From Fibrobacter sp. UWB2 (GTDB lineage Bacteria; Fibrobacterota; Fibrobacteria; Fibrobacterales; Fibrobacteraceae), in contig NZ_MWQK01000002.1 in the NCBI RefSeq assembly GCF_002210425.1, positions 620,001 through 684,000 of the forward strand: DNA of 64,000 bases, given 5' to 3'. The notes below the pieces were generated by a model. The model made no database searches and was not told where the DNA came from. It saw only the letters and a program-made list of their open reading frames with translations. Shown here one piece after another: positions 8,264 through 16,945 of the stretch; within the stretch, counting starts at the first letter, position 1; each line of letters begins with the position of its first letter. The position numbers and the translations under genes were made by a program.

Positions 8264-8779
8264 ATGAATAAGCTTGTGCTTACTTGCGCCATGTCGTTGA
8301 TGCTCCTTAGCACATCTGCAATGGCTTTGACGATTAACATCAATCCGAAGAAGGAGGAAAAATCTAATACCGTGTCTCCTCCTCCGCCACCTCCGTCTCA
8401 GGTTGTTTCTACAAACACGTCGACGATTACTTGCAGGTTTGCAGAACCGAAGTGCGACCGTCATGACAGAATTCATGCTGAACGTTATAGAAACGATCAG
8501 AAGATGTACAGCCGTGGCGAATGCTATCGTGGCGATAAGGAACGCAAGTTCGATTTCTATTGCGACAATGGTGAAGTCTGGATGCAGATTGATTACCGCC
8601 GTGACCGCGCTGAAGAAATCAAGTGCATGGACCCGAAGCGTCATAAGTTCTATACGGTAAACAGCGTTCGCGAATGCGAAAAGACTCGCCATAACGTCGA
8701 TCGTCCGGATGCGTCGCCGCTGCATAAGCAGAATGTTGACCGTGCTCATGACCGCAATCGTCATGGCTATCGTGACTAA
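8264..8779 (+). CDS. Small secreted protein of unknown function
   Basis: The 171-residue product has a signal peptide (cut near SAMA, residue about 22), a short proline stretch (SPPPPPPSQ, about 45-54), and a charged domain rich in Arg, His, Asp and Cys. The pattern TCRFAEPKC, RGECYRGD, FYCDNGEVWMQIDYR, IKCMD, VRECEKTRH has six regularly placed cysteines, suggesting disulphides outside the cytoplasm. A GAGG site precedes the ATG. No family is recognised. It stands alone between two terminators, so it is likely monocistronic. Confidence 0.75.
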   Translation: MNKLVLTCAMSLMLLSTSAMALTININPKKEEKSNTVSPPPPPPSQVVSTNTSTITCRFAEPKCDRHDRIHAERYRNDQKMYSRGECYRGDKERKFDFYCDNGEVWMQIDYRRDRAEEIKCMDPKRHKFYTVNSVRECEKTRHNVDRPDASPLHKQNVDRAHDRNRHGYRD

Positions 8780-8827
8780 CTTTGCGTAAAAGTTTAGCGA
8801 ACGTCTGCTCGCTTGCTGAAATTAAAA

Positions 8828-8861
8828 AGCCTCTCGCTTAAAGCGGGAGGCTGAATTTTTT
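8828..8861. terminator. Bidirectional terminator
   Basis: AGCCTCTCGCT-TAA-AGCGGGAGGCT forms an 11-bp stem with one wobble pair. It is flanked by an A-run on the left and GAATTTTTTG on the right, so it can serve both the secreted-protein gene and galE. Confidence 0.8.
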
Positions 8862-8871
8862 GTTAAGGAGA

Positions 8872-8896
8872 TTCCCGCTCGGAGGCGGGAATGACA
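8872..8896. repeat. REP-like palindrome (TCCCGCTCGGAGGCGGGA type)
   Basis: TTCCCGC-TCGGAG-GCGGGAA followed by TGACA. Related copies occur at 41516-41542, 52931-52953 and 55038-55064, all between genes. Confidence 0.6.
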
Positions 8897-8904
8897 ATGC
8901 TGGC

Positions 8905-9921
8905 TTAGCCCTTGTAACCCTTGGGGTTGTTCTTTTGCCAGTTCCAAGCGTCGCGGCACATTTCTTCGATGCCGTACTGGGCCTTCCAACCGAGCTCGTC
9001 GAATGCCTTTTGCGGGTTGCAGTAGCAAGTGGCGATGTCGCCTGCGCGACGCGGCTTGATGCTGTACGGAATCTTGACGTTGTTGACTTTTTCGAATGCT
9101 TTTACGACATCGAGCACGGAGTAGCCGTGACCTGTACCCAAGTTATAAATGGCGAGGCCGCACTTGCGTTCGATAGCCTTGAGTGCGCTCACGTGGCCAG
9201 AAGCGAGGTCGCAAACGTGTATGTAGTCGCGGACGCCGGTGCCATCCGGGGTGTCATAGTCGTTGCCGAACACGCCGAGTTCCTTGCGGAGGCCGACTGC
9301 GGTCTGCGTGATGTAAGGCATTAAGTTGTTTGGAATGCCGTTCGGGTCTTCGCCGATGCGTCCGCTCGGGTGTGCACCAATCGGGTTGAAGTAACGGAGC
9401 AAAACGATGTTCCATTCCGGATCAGCCTTTTGCACGTCGCGGAGGACTTCTTCGAGCATGGACTTCGTCTGTCCGTAGGGGTTGGTGCATTGGCCCTTAG
9501 GGCAAGCTTCGGTAATAGGGATTTGAGCCGGGTTACCGTAAACGGTTGCCGAAGAACTGAAAATGAGATTCTTGCAGCCGTGATTACGCATGGCGTGGAG
9601 CAACACGAAAGTGGCGTTCATGTTGTTTTCGTAGTATTCGAGTGGCTTCGCGACGGATTCACCGACAGCCTTGAGACCTGCAAAGTGGATGCAGGCGTCA
9701 AACTTGTTTTCGCTGAAAATCTTGTCCATGGCGGCAGCGTCACGGACATCGGCCTTGACGAACGGAATGGGGGAGCCGACAAGCTCTGCTACGCGGCGGA
9801 GCGATTCATTGCTTGAGTTTACAAGGTTATCGACGACGACAACGGAATGACCTGCTTTGTAGAGTTCGATGATGGTGTGGCTACCGATATAACCTGCGCC
9901 ACCCATAACAGCTATTTTCAT
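8905..9921 (-). CDS. galE: UDP-glucose 4-epimerase
   Basis: The start at 9921 is chosen for its GGAG site and because the Rossmann motif GGAGYIGSH then falls at residues 7-15. SSSATVYG and the catalytic NPYGQTK (Tyr and Lys of the YxxxK pair) follow, with NYFNPIGAHPSG-type and GTGHGYSVLDVV motifs typical of GalE. At 338 residues it is the usual length. It interconverts UDP-glucose and UDP-galactose in the cytosol, feeding surface polysaccharide synthesis. It is divergent from the MscS gene. An in-frame extension further upstream lacks support. Confidence 0.93.
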   Translation of the reverse strand: MKIAVMGGAGYIGSHTIIELYKAGHSVVVVDNLVNSSNESLRRVAELVGSPIPFVKADVRDAAAMDKIFSENKFDACIHFAGLKAVGESVAKPLEYYENNMNATFVLLHAMRNHGCKNLIFSSSATVYGNPAQIPITEACPKGQCTNPYGQTKSMLEEVLRDVQKADPEWNIVLLRYFNPIGAHPSGRIGEDPNGIPNNLMPYITQTAVGLRKELGVFGNDYDTPDGTGVRDYIHVCDLASGHVSALKAIERKCGLAIYNLGTGHGYSVLDVVKAFEKVNNVKIPYSIKPRRAGDIATCYCNPQKAFDELGWKAQYGIEEMCRDAWNWQKNNPKGYKG

Positions 9922-9978
9922 GTCTGCTCCAATGATAAAAGTTCGGTGCATAATATACGAAATTTTTAGATTGTAGGC

Positions 9979-11142
9979 ATGAACGATTACTACCAATTTG
10001 CGATACTTTCTGCAGTTGTTTTGGCTGTTTATGCCTTTTTGTATTTCGTAGTGCATCCGCTTGCGAAATGGATTGCCATAAAGACTCCGAACAAGTTTGA
10101 TGACTTGCTTGTGAAAAAGAAAGTGATTTCTCGTGCGCTCTTTTTTGTGCCGGTTATTATTTTAGTGCAGTCGTTCCCGTATGTGATTGCTAAAGAGCAT
10201 TGGCTTTACGACTTTTGCGAACATATCGGAAATATTTTATTCACGGTAGCGGCGTTCTTGCTCGCGAGTGCGGTGCTCGATGTCATTGAAAGCCTAAATG
10301 AACGCAATGTGAAAATGAAGCTGCGCCCGATGCGTGGCATTTTCCAGGCCATTAAACTTGCAATGTTCTGCGTGGCGACGATTCTGGTGGCATCACAGAT
10401 TGTGAATAAAAGTCCGGTGATTATTTTGTCGACACTTGGTGCCATGGCGACTGTCTTGTTATTGGTTTTCAGGGACTCGATTCTGGGATTGGTCTCTGGA
10501 ATCCAGATAAACTTGTCGGACCTCTTGCGCAAGGGCGACTGGATTGAAATTGAACGCCACCATGCTGATGGCTCGGTCATTGACATTACGCTTACATCTG
10601 TGAAAGTACGTAACTGGGACAATACGGTTTCAGTGATTCCGGCGTACGACTTGATTACCAATTCTTTCCGTAATTGGCGCGGTATGCAGGAATCGGGCGG
10701 TCGCCGCATCAAGCGTTCGCTTTTTATTGACCAGCAGAGCATCCGCTTTTTGACGCCTGAAGAAATTGAAAAGTTCATGAAGATTGATGTGCTGCGCCCG
10801 TACTTGGAACAAAAGCTGGATGAAATCGGTGAAAATTCTGGCGTGTCGGAAAACGTCACTGTGACAAAACTGAATGGTCGCCATTTGACAAACATCGGAA
10901 CGTTCAGGGCTTATTGCACGGCGTATCTCCGCAGCCGTAAGACGATTGCTCAAGACATGACGCTCATGACGCGTCAGCTTGCGCCAACGCCGACGGGGCT
11001 CCCGCTTGAAATCTATGCGTTTGCCAATACGGTGGAATGGATAGAATACGAAAATATTCAGTCCGATATTTTTGATTTTCTGATTGCATCGCTCCCGGAA
11101 TTTGGGCTTTCGCTGTACCAGTATGCAAACCGCGTGCCGTAA
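9979..11142 (+). CDS. MscS-family mechanosensitive channel (YbdG-like)
   Basis: Four to five hydrophobic segments occupy residues 1-180. The MscS pore helix and beta domain follow (LGAMATVLLLVFRDSILGLV, then NLSDLLRKGDWIEIE, VRNWDNTVSVIPAYDLITNS). The C-terminal part includes TGLPLEIYAFANTVEWIEYE, which is characteristic of the YbdG/YnaI branch. It should gate in the inner membrane in response to tension and release small solutes during osmotic downshock. The ATG lacks a strong Shine-Dalgarno sequence. It lies 21 bases upstream of the chorismate mutase gene. Confidence 0.9.
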   Translation: MNDYYQFAILSAVVLAVYAFLYFVVHPLAKWIAIKTPNKFDDLLVKKKVISRALFFVPVIILVQSFPYVIAKEHWLYDFCEHIGNILFTVAAFLLASAVLDVIESLNERNVKMKLRPMRGIFQAIKLAMFCVATILVASQIVNKSPVIILSTLGAMATVLLLVFRDSILGLVSGIQINLSDLLRKGDWIEIERHHADGSVIDITLTSVKVRNWDNTVSVIPAYDLITNSFRNWRGMQESGGRRIKRSLFIDQQSIRFLTPEEIEKFMKIDVLRPYLEQKLDEIGENSGVSENVTVTKLNGRHLTNIGTFRAYCTAYLRSRKTIAQDMTLMTRQLAPTPTGLPLEIYAFANTVEWIEYENIQSDIFDFLIASLPEFGLSLYQYANRVP

Positions 11143-11163
11143 TTTTTTTCTACATTCGTCAAT

Positions 11164-11427
11164 ATGGATATTAATGAATGGCGCATTCGCATTGACGAAC
11201 TTAATGATGAACTGATGTCGCTCCTCAACAAGAGGGCTACATACGCTGCTGAAATTGGGAAAATCAAGAAACAGAAAGGTTTGCCCGTTTTTGATGAAGG
11301 TCGCGAACAGTCTGTCTTGAATTTGGTCGCCGAGAAGGCCGCAAAGGCCGGTGGCCCGCTTTCTCCGGAATCGTTCCAGAATATTTTCCGTGTCATCATG
11401 GAAGAAACTCGCAAGGTGGAAGAATAA
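11164..11427 (+). CDS. Chorismate mutase (AroQ class)
   Basis: The 87 residues form the all-helical AroQ fold: RIRIDELNDELMSLLNKRA carries the active-site Arg and the Lys-Arg pair, KIKKQKGLPVFDEGRE supplies the next charged residues, and a third helix ends with FRVIMEETRKVEE. It rearranges chorismate to prephenate at the branch to Tyr and Phe. Its stop overlaps the ATG of the next gene (TAATG), so translation is coupled with prephenate dehydrogenase, the next enzyme of the pathway. Confidence 0.9.
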   Translation: MDINEWRIRIDELNDELMSLLNKRATYAAEIGKIKKQKGLPVFDEGREQSVLNLVAEKAAKAGGPLSPESFQNIFRVIMEETRKVEE

Positions 11428-12611
11428 TGGTTGCCCGCATTACTATGGTGGGGTTTGGCCTCTTGGCTAGCTCGATTGCTGCGGCCATCAAACAGGCTAA
11501 GCTTCCGACGAAGATTCGTGCTGTGAGTTCTCCTGCAACGCTCAAGCGTGCTCGTGAACTTGAACTTGCCGATGAATTTTTTGAATACGGTGAGACTGAA
11601 AAGTGGGCGAAGGATAGCGACCTGATTTTGCTCTGTGCGCCGATCCTCCACATTTTGAAGATGATTGATGCGCTCGGTAAAGTTTCGTGGGCTGGTGCTA
11701 ATGCTGGCCGAGAAATCTTGGTGAGCGATATCGGTTCGACGAAAGTTGAAATTTGCAAGGCGGGCGTGCGCTTGCCGGCTCCGTTCCGCTTTGTCGGCAG
11801 CCACCCGATGGCGGGTTCCGAAAAACGCACTTGTGAATACAACGATCCTGCGATTTTTGAAAATGCATATTGGTTTGTCTGCCCGCCAGATGGAACGCCT
11901 GAATCTGTTTATGCCCCGCTTCTGGAAATTATCCGCTTTGTGGGCGCAAATCCTGTCGTGTTCCCGCCGGAACATCACGACCGCACGATGGCATGGGTGA
12001 GTCACATGCCGCAGATGCTGAGCTCAACGCTTGCCGGGAACTTGCCGGAACGCTTGCTCAAGCACAACTACCAGCATTTTGCAGGCCGCGCTTTCCGCGA
12101 CATGACGCGCATTGCCGCTTCGGGTTGGGGAATGTGGCACGATATCGCCGTGACGAATCGCGACGAGACAACTCGTGCGCTTTGCGAAGTCCGTGATGGT
12201 CTCGACAAGACGATTGCGGCGATGAACGGGCTCAACGTCGTGAAGGACGGTAAGCCTGCTTCGGGTGATTTTGAAAATGACGAGCATAGCGTGGTTGCGG
12301 ATAATTCGCAGGCGCTTGCCGATATTTTCAAGGCGGGTAACGATGGCCGTGCGAGCTTGTTTGCTCCGGGTCGCAATAACACCAACTCGTTCTACGAAAT
12401 TACGGTCCAGCTCAAGGATAAGCCGGGCGCTCTGTTGAGCGTGATGCAGCCACTTGCCGAAGAAGGCATCAACATTCGCGACATAGAACTCATGAAGGTC
12501 CGCGAAAATGTGGCGGGTACGCTTTTGCTTGCGTTCAAGACTCAAGAAGAAGCGGCACGTGCCGTGAAGACGCTGCAATATTTGGAATACGAAGTTAAAG
12601 AAAGACGTTAA
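11427..12611 (+). CDS. tyrA: Prephenate dehydrogenase with C-terminal ACT domain
   Basis: The N-terminal nucleotide-binding motif is VGFGLLASSIAAAI (residues 8-21). DIGSTK and GSHPMAGSE (catalytic His region, about 125-135) follow, then SHMPQML with the second conserved His, and a helical dimerisation domain. Residues about 318-392 form an ACT domain (YEITVQLKDKPGALLSVMQP) expected to bind tyrosine for feedback control. It oxidises prephenate to 4-hydroxyphenylpyruvate with NAD(P). It is translationally coupled to the chorismate mutase. The hisC gene a few kilobases downstream could supply the transaminase step, which is inference. Confidence 0.93.
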   Translation: MVARITMVGFGLLASSIAAAIKQAKLPTKIRAVSSPATLKRARELELADEFFEYGETEKWAKDSDLILLCAPILHILKMIDALGKVSWAGANAGREILVSDIGSTKVEICKAGVRLPAPFRFVGSHPMAGSEKRTCEYNDPAIFENAYWFVCPPDGTPESVYAPLLEIIRFVGANPVVFPPEHHDRTMAWVSHMPQMLSSTLAGNLPERLLKHNYQHFAGRAFRDMTRIAASGWGMWHDIAVTNRDETTRALCEVRDGLDKTIAAMNGLNVVKDGKPASGDFENDEHSVVADNSQALADIFKAGNDGRASLFAPGRNNTNSFYEITVQLKDKPGALLSVMQPLAEEGINIRDIELMKVRENVAGTLLLAFKTQEEAARAVKTLQYLEYEVKERR

Positions 12612-12630
12612 TTTGCTTAAGGAATAGACG

Positions 12631-13998
12631 ATGGAATTCTTGATGAATCCCGACCGTGAACGGATGAATTTGACGTTGGTGATGGCGCTTTTGGTGAATG
12701 GCCGCACCGTGTTGGAAAATTTTGCGTGGGCAAGTGGTAGTGAAAAGTATGCCGAGGCGCTGAAAGAATTTGGTCTCACTTACGAATTGCAAGGGCATCA
12801 GCTTGTCTTAAATGGCAAGGGGTTCCAGTACTCTATTCCGACCATGCTTCCGTTCAAGTTCAACGAAGCTGATAACGTGATGCTTTGGACGCTCGCGAGC
12901 AAGGACGAAGAACAGCTATACACGTTTGCTGCTGAAGTTGATGATGCGGGCATTGCCCGTGTGAATGCGGCAAAGGAAACGCTCCAGAAGTATTTCAAGA
13001 TTAAGGTGCAAAAGGATGAACCGGCAAAGTTTGTCTTTAACTTTTTGCGCGATGAACTGAACGTCAAGAAGGATTCTCTGGGGAACGTTTCGTCTGTGAT
13101 GCGCAACAGGCTTTTGCTCCGTGCGCTTATCCGCAATGACTATTTGAATTTTGAAGAAAAGTCTACGGTGCATGACCAGTGGACGAAAATGCTCATCTAC
13201 TTTGGTGCGGCTGTGAAATATGAAGGCCGTGGCATGGAACAGTTGAGCGAATTCGAACGCCGCTTGATGATTGCTCAGGGCAAGAAGATTGAACGTACGC
13301 AGTTTACGGAACTTTCGGAGACGAAGGTGATTACCGCGCGTGAATACTATGTGCCGGGTGATACGACGGAAGCGACTGCGTTTGCGGTACTTGCTACTGT
13401 TGGGAATATGCCGAAGGACAACGTCATCAAGCTTTTGAACGTAGACTTGAACAGCAGCCGTGCGGGTGCGCTCACATGCCTCAAACGTATGGGCGCGAAT
13501 GTTGAAACGGTGAGCCGTCGTGAAAAGTATGGTGATGTTTTTGGCGATGTTGAAATCAAGCCGCTTGCTTCTGGAAAACGCTTGCAGGGCCGCCGCTTTA
13601 GCGAAGACGTGATTGCGACTGCGCTCGAAGAATACCCGCTGTTGGCAGTGGCGGCTTGCTATGGCGAAGGCGAAACGATTTTGCGCGTGCCCAAGGAAGT
13701 CCGCAAGGAAATGCGCCCCGTGAATGAATTTTTGGCGGTGAACTTGCGCAAGACGGGTGCCGAAGTTGGCGTGTACGACGATGGCCTTGTGATTCGCGGC
13801 CTTGAAACGATTGTGAACGGTAGCGATTTTGACGGTGGCGATTCGGCGCAGATGGGGCTTGCCTTGAGCGTGTTGTCGCTTGCGCTCCAGAACGATGAAC
13901 TGGTTGAAAATATGGACAAGGTCGAAGCGATGTTCCCGGGTGTTGTCGACAAGCTCAAGAATGTGCTTGTGGCAGAAAATGCCGAGAAGAAGGAATAA
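12631..13998 (+). CDS. EPSP synthase (AroA)-fold protein with degenerate active site
   Basis: The 455 residues align by eye along the EPSP synthase family. LTLVMALLVNGRTVLENFA matches the first inside-out repeat, VPGDTTEATAFAVLATV matches VPGDxSSAAFFLVAA, EEYPLLAVAACYGEGETILR matches the EIPVLAVAA region, and RVPKEVRKEMRP stands where RVKESDR is expected. Key residues differ: the GxKSxSNR phosphate/PEP loop reads DRERMNL, the NAGTAMR loop reads NEADNVM, and the catalytic Asp before IPVLAV is Glu. It is therefore probably not a standard EPSP synthase. It follows tyrA by 19 bases with an AAGGA site, so it is expressed with the aromatic genes. A regulatory or altered-substrate role is possible. 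Confidence 0.75.
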   Translation: MEFLMNPDRERMNLTLVMALLVNGRTVLENFAWASGSEKYAEALKEFGLTYELQGHQLVLNGKGFQYSIPTMLPFKFNEADNVMLWTLASKDEEQLYTFAAEVDDAGIARVNAAKETLQKYFKIKVQKDEPAKFVFNFLRDELNVKKDSLGNVSSVMRNRLLLRALIRNDYLNFEEKSTVHDQWTKMLIYFGAAVKYEGRGMEQLSEFERRLMIAQGKKIERTQFTELSETKVITAREYYVPGDTTEATAFAVLATVGNMPKDNVIKLLNVDLNSSRAGALTCLKRMGANVETVSRREKYGDVFGDVEIKPLASGKRLQGRRFSEDVIATALEEYPLLAVAACYGEGETILRVPKEVRKEMRPVNEFLAVNLRKTGAEVGVYDDGLVIRGLETIVNGSDFDGGDSAQMGLALSVLSLALQNDELVENMDKVEAMFPGVVDKLKNVLVAENAEKKE

Positions 13999-14039
13999 TT
14001 AGGCTACGCTTTGAGTGAACGCGAAGCTTGAGGATGGTT

Positions 14040-14924
14040 ATGGAAAAGTCTTTCAGCAGCATTGGAATTGTCGGGTTCAAGGACAAAAGTGCCGATTTGG
14101 CATGTGCCTTGAAGCAGATTACTTCTTGGGCGCTTGAACACCCGCAGGTGAAATTTTATGCGCTCGATTCCCTCAAGGAACTCGTGAAAAAGCCGATTCG
14201 CGTGGTGAAAGAATCCGCGCTGCAGAAGACCGATTTGCTGCTTGCTATTGGCGGTGACGGCACGGTGCTGACGGCTGCGCATATGGCGCTTGGCCATAAC
14301 ATTCCGATTCTTGGTGTGAATGCCGGGCGCGTGGGATTCTTGGCGGAATCGCGTGTGGAAGGCTTGACCAAGACGCTTGATAGCTTGCTTGCTGGCGACT
14401 TCTCGACTCGCGAACGCATGATGATCGAGGCTGCGGTTTATCACGGCAGAAAGTGCATTGCAAAGCAGACTGTTCTGAATGAAGTCCATGTGCGTGCACA
14501 CGCTCCGGAACGCATGGTGAACGTCAACGTGGCTTATAACGATACTTGCCTGACGGAATACTGGGCGGATTCGATTCTCGTTTCGACGCCGACGGGTTCG
14601 ACTGCATACAACCTTGCTGCTGGTGGCCCGATTATCCACCCTTCGACGCCTGCGGTGGTGCTCACGCCTGTGGCTCCGAGCAGCCTCTCGGTGCGTCCGC
14701 TTGTGCTTTCGCTTACGGATAAAAAATTGCGAATGGCTTCGGCGGTGAATTGCTCGCTCGACCTCGTTTTTGACGGGCGCATCACGCTTGAAATGAAACC
14801 GGATGAATATGTGATGTTGTCTGAAAGTAAGCTTGTGACGACGTTTATTCGTATGCGTCACACGGGATTTGTAGGCGCTCTTCGCGAAAAGCTTGGCTGG
14901 ACGGGGAAGCCGCGTTCTGCTTAA
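14040..14924 (+). CDS. nadK: NAD kinase
   Basis: Residues 71-75 give the GGDGT motif with the catalytic Asp. GVNAGRVGFL, NEVHVRAHAPERM and DSILVSTPTGSTAYNLAAGG follow, all standard for bacterial NAD kinase. It makes NADP from NAD with ATP or polyphosphate in the cytosol. The ATG at 14040 is preferred over an upstream TTG because a GAGG site lies seven bases before it. Its stop TAA overlaps the stop of the converging pseudouridine synthase gene in a shared TTAA. Confidence 0.93.
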   Translation: MEKSFSSIGIVGFKDKSADLACALKQITSWALEHPQVKFYALDSLKELVKKPIRVVKESALQKTDLLLAIGGDGTVLTAAHMALGHNIPILGVNAGRVGFLAESRVEGLTKTLDSLLAGDFSTRERMMIEAAVYHGRKCIAKQTVLNEVHVRAHAPERMVNVNVAYNDTCLTEYWADSILVSTPTGSTAYNLAAGGPIIHPSTPAVVLTPVAPSSLSVRPLVLSLTDKKLRMASAVNCSLDLVFDGRITLEMKPDEYVMLSESKLVTTFIRMRHTGFVGALREKLGWTGKPRSA

Positions 14925-15796
14925 TGCTGCGGGGCGTCAATTTTTTTGATGCAGCCTTGCTTTAAATCGCCCAACTCAAAATTGCAGAACTTGATGCGCA
15001 CAAGGCGCAAAACTTCGTAGCCGAGCTTCGCGAGCATGCGACGAATTTCGCGATTCTTGCCTTCGTCCAAAGTGATTTCTAACCAACAGTTCTTTTCGCC
15101 TGCGCTATAGAGCTTGGCGCTGACGGCGTGCATGAATTCTTCGGGCTCGCCAAAAACGCGGGGTGGGACGTTGAAGCCTGCTTCCATTTGCGAAAGTTCT
15201 TCGGCGGTGGGGTGCCCGTTAACCTGCACTCGGTAGATTTTTGTGTGGGTGGGGCCGCGCGACTCTCGTTCTACGCATTTGTCGTCTCTCGTCTTTCGTC
15301 TCTCGTCTTTCGTCTTTAATAAAGCATCCGCCCATTGCGTATCGTTTGTAAATAGCAAAAGCCCTTCGCTAGCGGCATCGAGCCTGCCGACGGGCGATAT
15401 GTGCGGCACTGGCTTGCCAGGGAACATCTTGGCGTATTGCTCGCGGAAAAGGTCCATGACGGTTGCGCGCCCTTTTTCGTCGCTTGCCGTAGTGACATAG
15501 CCGCGCGGCTTGTTCATCATAAAGTAGACGAACTCGCTTGCCTTTACGGGCTTTCCGTCAACGCAAATTTCATCATTTTCACGGGCGGGAGTGTCCGGAT
15601 CGCGGACAATTTTACCACGCAAAGAAACCCGGCCCTCGCGGACCAGGTTTTCTGCTTGGCTTCTGCTGCAAAAACCGCGCTTAGAAATCACACGGGCAAC
15701 GCCGTGAGCTTTGGCGTTAGTGGCGCCAGACGCGGGCTTTGTGCAGCCTCTTTCCCGGTTTACTTGCCGAGATATGCCTTGATGTTTTCGAGGCAT
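14921..15796 (-). CDS. rRNA pseudouridine synthase, RsuA/RluB family, with low-complexity insert
   Basis: An S4-like RNA-binding segment (ARVISKRGFCSRSQAENLVREGRV, about residues 33-56) leads to the catalytic domain, with FMMNKPRGYVTT, the GRLDAASEGLLLFTND motif containing the catalytic Asp, and the C-terminal EGKNREIRRMLAKLGYEVLRLVR. It converts uridine to pseudouridine in rRNA. A stretch of about 20 residues (TKDERRKTRDDKCVERESR) interrupts the domain between the LLLFTND strand and IYRVQV. It is encoded by a CTCGTCTTT tandem tract resembling an intergenic repeat. The ATG at 15796 lies inside the end of hisC, and about 30 N-terminal residues precede the conserved domain, so a later non-ATG start is possible. 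Confidence 0.88.
   Translation of the reverse strand: MPRKHQGISRQVNRERGCTKPASGATNAKAHGVARVISKRGFCSRSQAENLVREGRVSLRGKIVRDPDTPARENDEICVDGKPVKASEFVYFMMNKPRGYVTTASDEKGRATVMDLFREQYAKMFPGKPVPHISPVGRLDAASEGLLLFTNDTQWADALLKTKDERRKTRDDKCVERESRGPTHTKIYRVQVNGHPTAEELSQMEAGFNVPPRVFGEPEEFMHAVSAKLYSAGEKNCWLEITLDEGKNREIRRMLAKLGYEVLRLVRIKFCNFELGDLKQGCIKKIDAPQH
15281..15318. repeat. CTCGTCTTT tandem tract inside the pseudouridine synthase gene
   Basis: Roughly four alternating units of CTCGTCTTT and CGTCTCTCG lie in frame within the gene and resemble the intergenic repeat at 5441-5485. Confidence 0.55.
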
Positions 15797-16869
15797 TTCT
15801 TGTTCTGAGCTTCGGTACCGACGGTAATGCGGAGCACGTCACCCATAGCCGGCTGCGGACGGATGATGGTGCCCTTGGCCTGCAAGAACTTGAAGGCGTC
15901 CATCGGATCCTTGAATCCGCTGACGGCGATGAAGTTTGCGTGGCTGTCGACGTAGGGGAGGCCCATTTCCTTGAAACCTGCCTTGAGCTGTTCGAGCCCC
16001 TTCTTGTTGAGTTCGCGAACCTTGTTCACGTAATCCTGGTCGTCGATAGCGCCGATGGCAGCTGCCTGAGCGATGCTGTTCACGTTGAACGGTTCACGCA
16101 CGCGGTTGATGAGGGCGACGATTTCCGGACGGGTGATGCAGTAGCCCACGCGCAGCCCTGCAAGACCGTAGATCTTACTGAACGTACGGCAGCAGATGAT
16201 GTTCTTGCCAGCGGCGATGCGGCTGTTGAAATCCGGGACGAGTTCCGGCGTGTCTTCGATAAATTCGGTGTAGGCTTCGTCCATCACGAGAACGCAAGTT
16301 TCCGGGAGGCTGTCGGCGAAGTCCAAAATTTCCTTGGCGGTGAGGTCAGAACCCGTCGGATTGTTCGGGTTAGCGAGGAACACGATGCGGGTCTTTTCGT
16401 TCACGGCGTCGCGCATAGCCTTGAGGTTGTAGTTGTATCCCGGAGCCGGCATGTCAACTTCAACAATCTTGGCGTTCATGGCCATCGTGGCAAGCTTGTA
16501 AACAGCGAAGCTGTGGTTGCCCATGACGGCTTCCGTGCCGGGGCCGAGGAACACCTGGGCAATCATGTCCAAAAGTTCGTTACTGCCGTTACCCACAGCA
16601 ATCTGGTCGCGGTTCACACCGCGGAATTCAGCAATCTTTCCGATGAGGTCGTAAGAACCGCCATCCGGATAGAGGTTCACTTCTTCCAAAGCCTTGCGAG
16701 CTTCGGCCATGCCCTTCGGGCTCGGACCAAACGGGTTTTCGTTGCTGGCGAGCTTGTCGATGTCTTTCGGGTCGAGGCCGAATTCACGAGCGGTGTAGGC
16801 GATGGGTTTGCCGGTCACGTAGAGCGGCTGCTTCAAAATGTGCTGTTGTGCGAGCTGATTGATATCCAT
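15760..16869 (-). CDS. hisC: Histidinol-phosphate aminotransferase (class I/II PLP enzyme)
   Basis: The 369 residues show LASNENPFGPSP, NLYPDGGSYDL, VGNGSNELLD, FLANPNNPTG, DEAYTEF and TFSKIYGLAGLRVGY with the PLP-binding Lys, all standard for HisC. It transaminates imidazole-acetol phosphate in histidine synthesis; members of this family often also act on aromatic keto acids. With tyrA nearby and no other aminotransferase in view, a dual role in tyrosine and phenylalanine synthesis is possible. The downstream pseudouridine synthase frame overlaps its last 37 bases. Confidence 0.9.
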   Translation of the reverse strand: MDINQLAQQHILKQPLYVTGKPIAYTAREFGLDPKDIDKLASNENPFGPSPKGMAEARKALEEVNLYPDGGSYDLIGKIAEFRGVNRDQIAVGNGSNELLDMIAQVFLGPGTEAVMGNHSFAVYKLATMAMNAKIVEVDMPAPGYNYNLKAMRDAVNEKTRIVFLANPNNPTGSDLTAKEILDFADSLPETCVLVMDEAYTEFIEDTPELVPDFNSRIAAGKNIICCRTFSKIYGLAGLRVGYCITRPEIVALINRVREPFNVNSIAQAAAIGAIDDQDYVNKVRELNKKGLEQLKAGFKEMGLPYVDSHANFIAVSGFKDPMDAFKFLQAKGTIIRPQPAMGDVLRITVGTEAQNKKCLENIKAYLGK

Positions 16870-16945
16870 AGTTGTTATTTGCTAGTTATAGTTATTGATT
16901 ATTTGTAATCCGTAAGGAATAATAGCAATTTTTTATATTAGGGTT

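Noticed and set aside
9922-10056. Upstream extension of galE
   Set aside because: It has no ribosome site, moves the Rossmann motif about 50 residues inward and overlaps the divergent MscS gene.
15739-16908. A 389-residue plus-strand open frame opposite hisC
   Set aside because: Antisense shadow; HisC motifs on the minus strand are complete.
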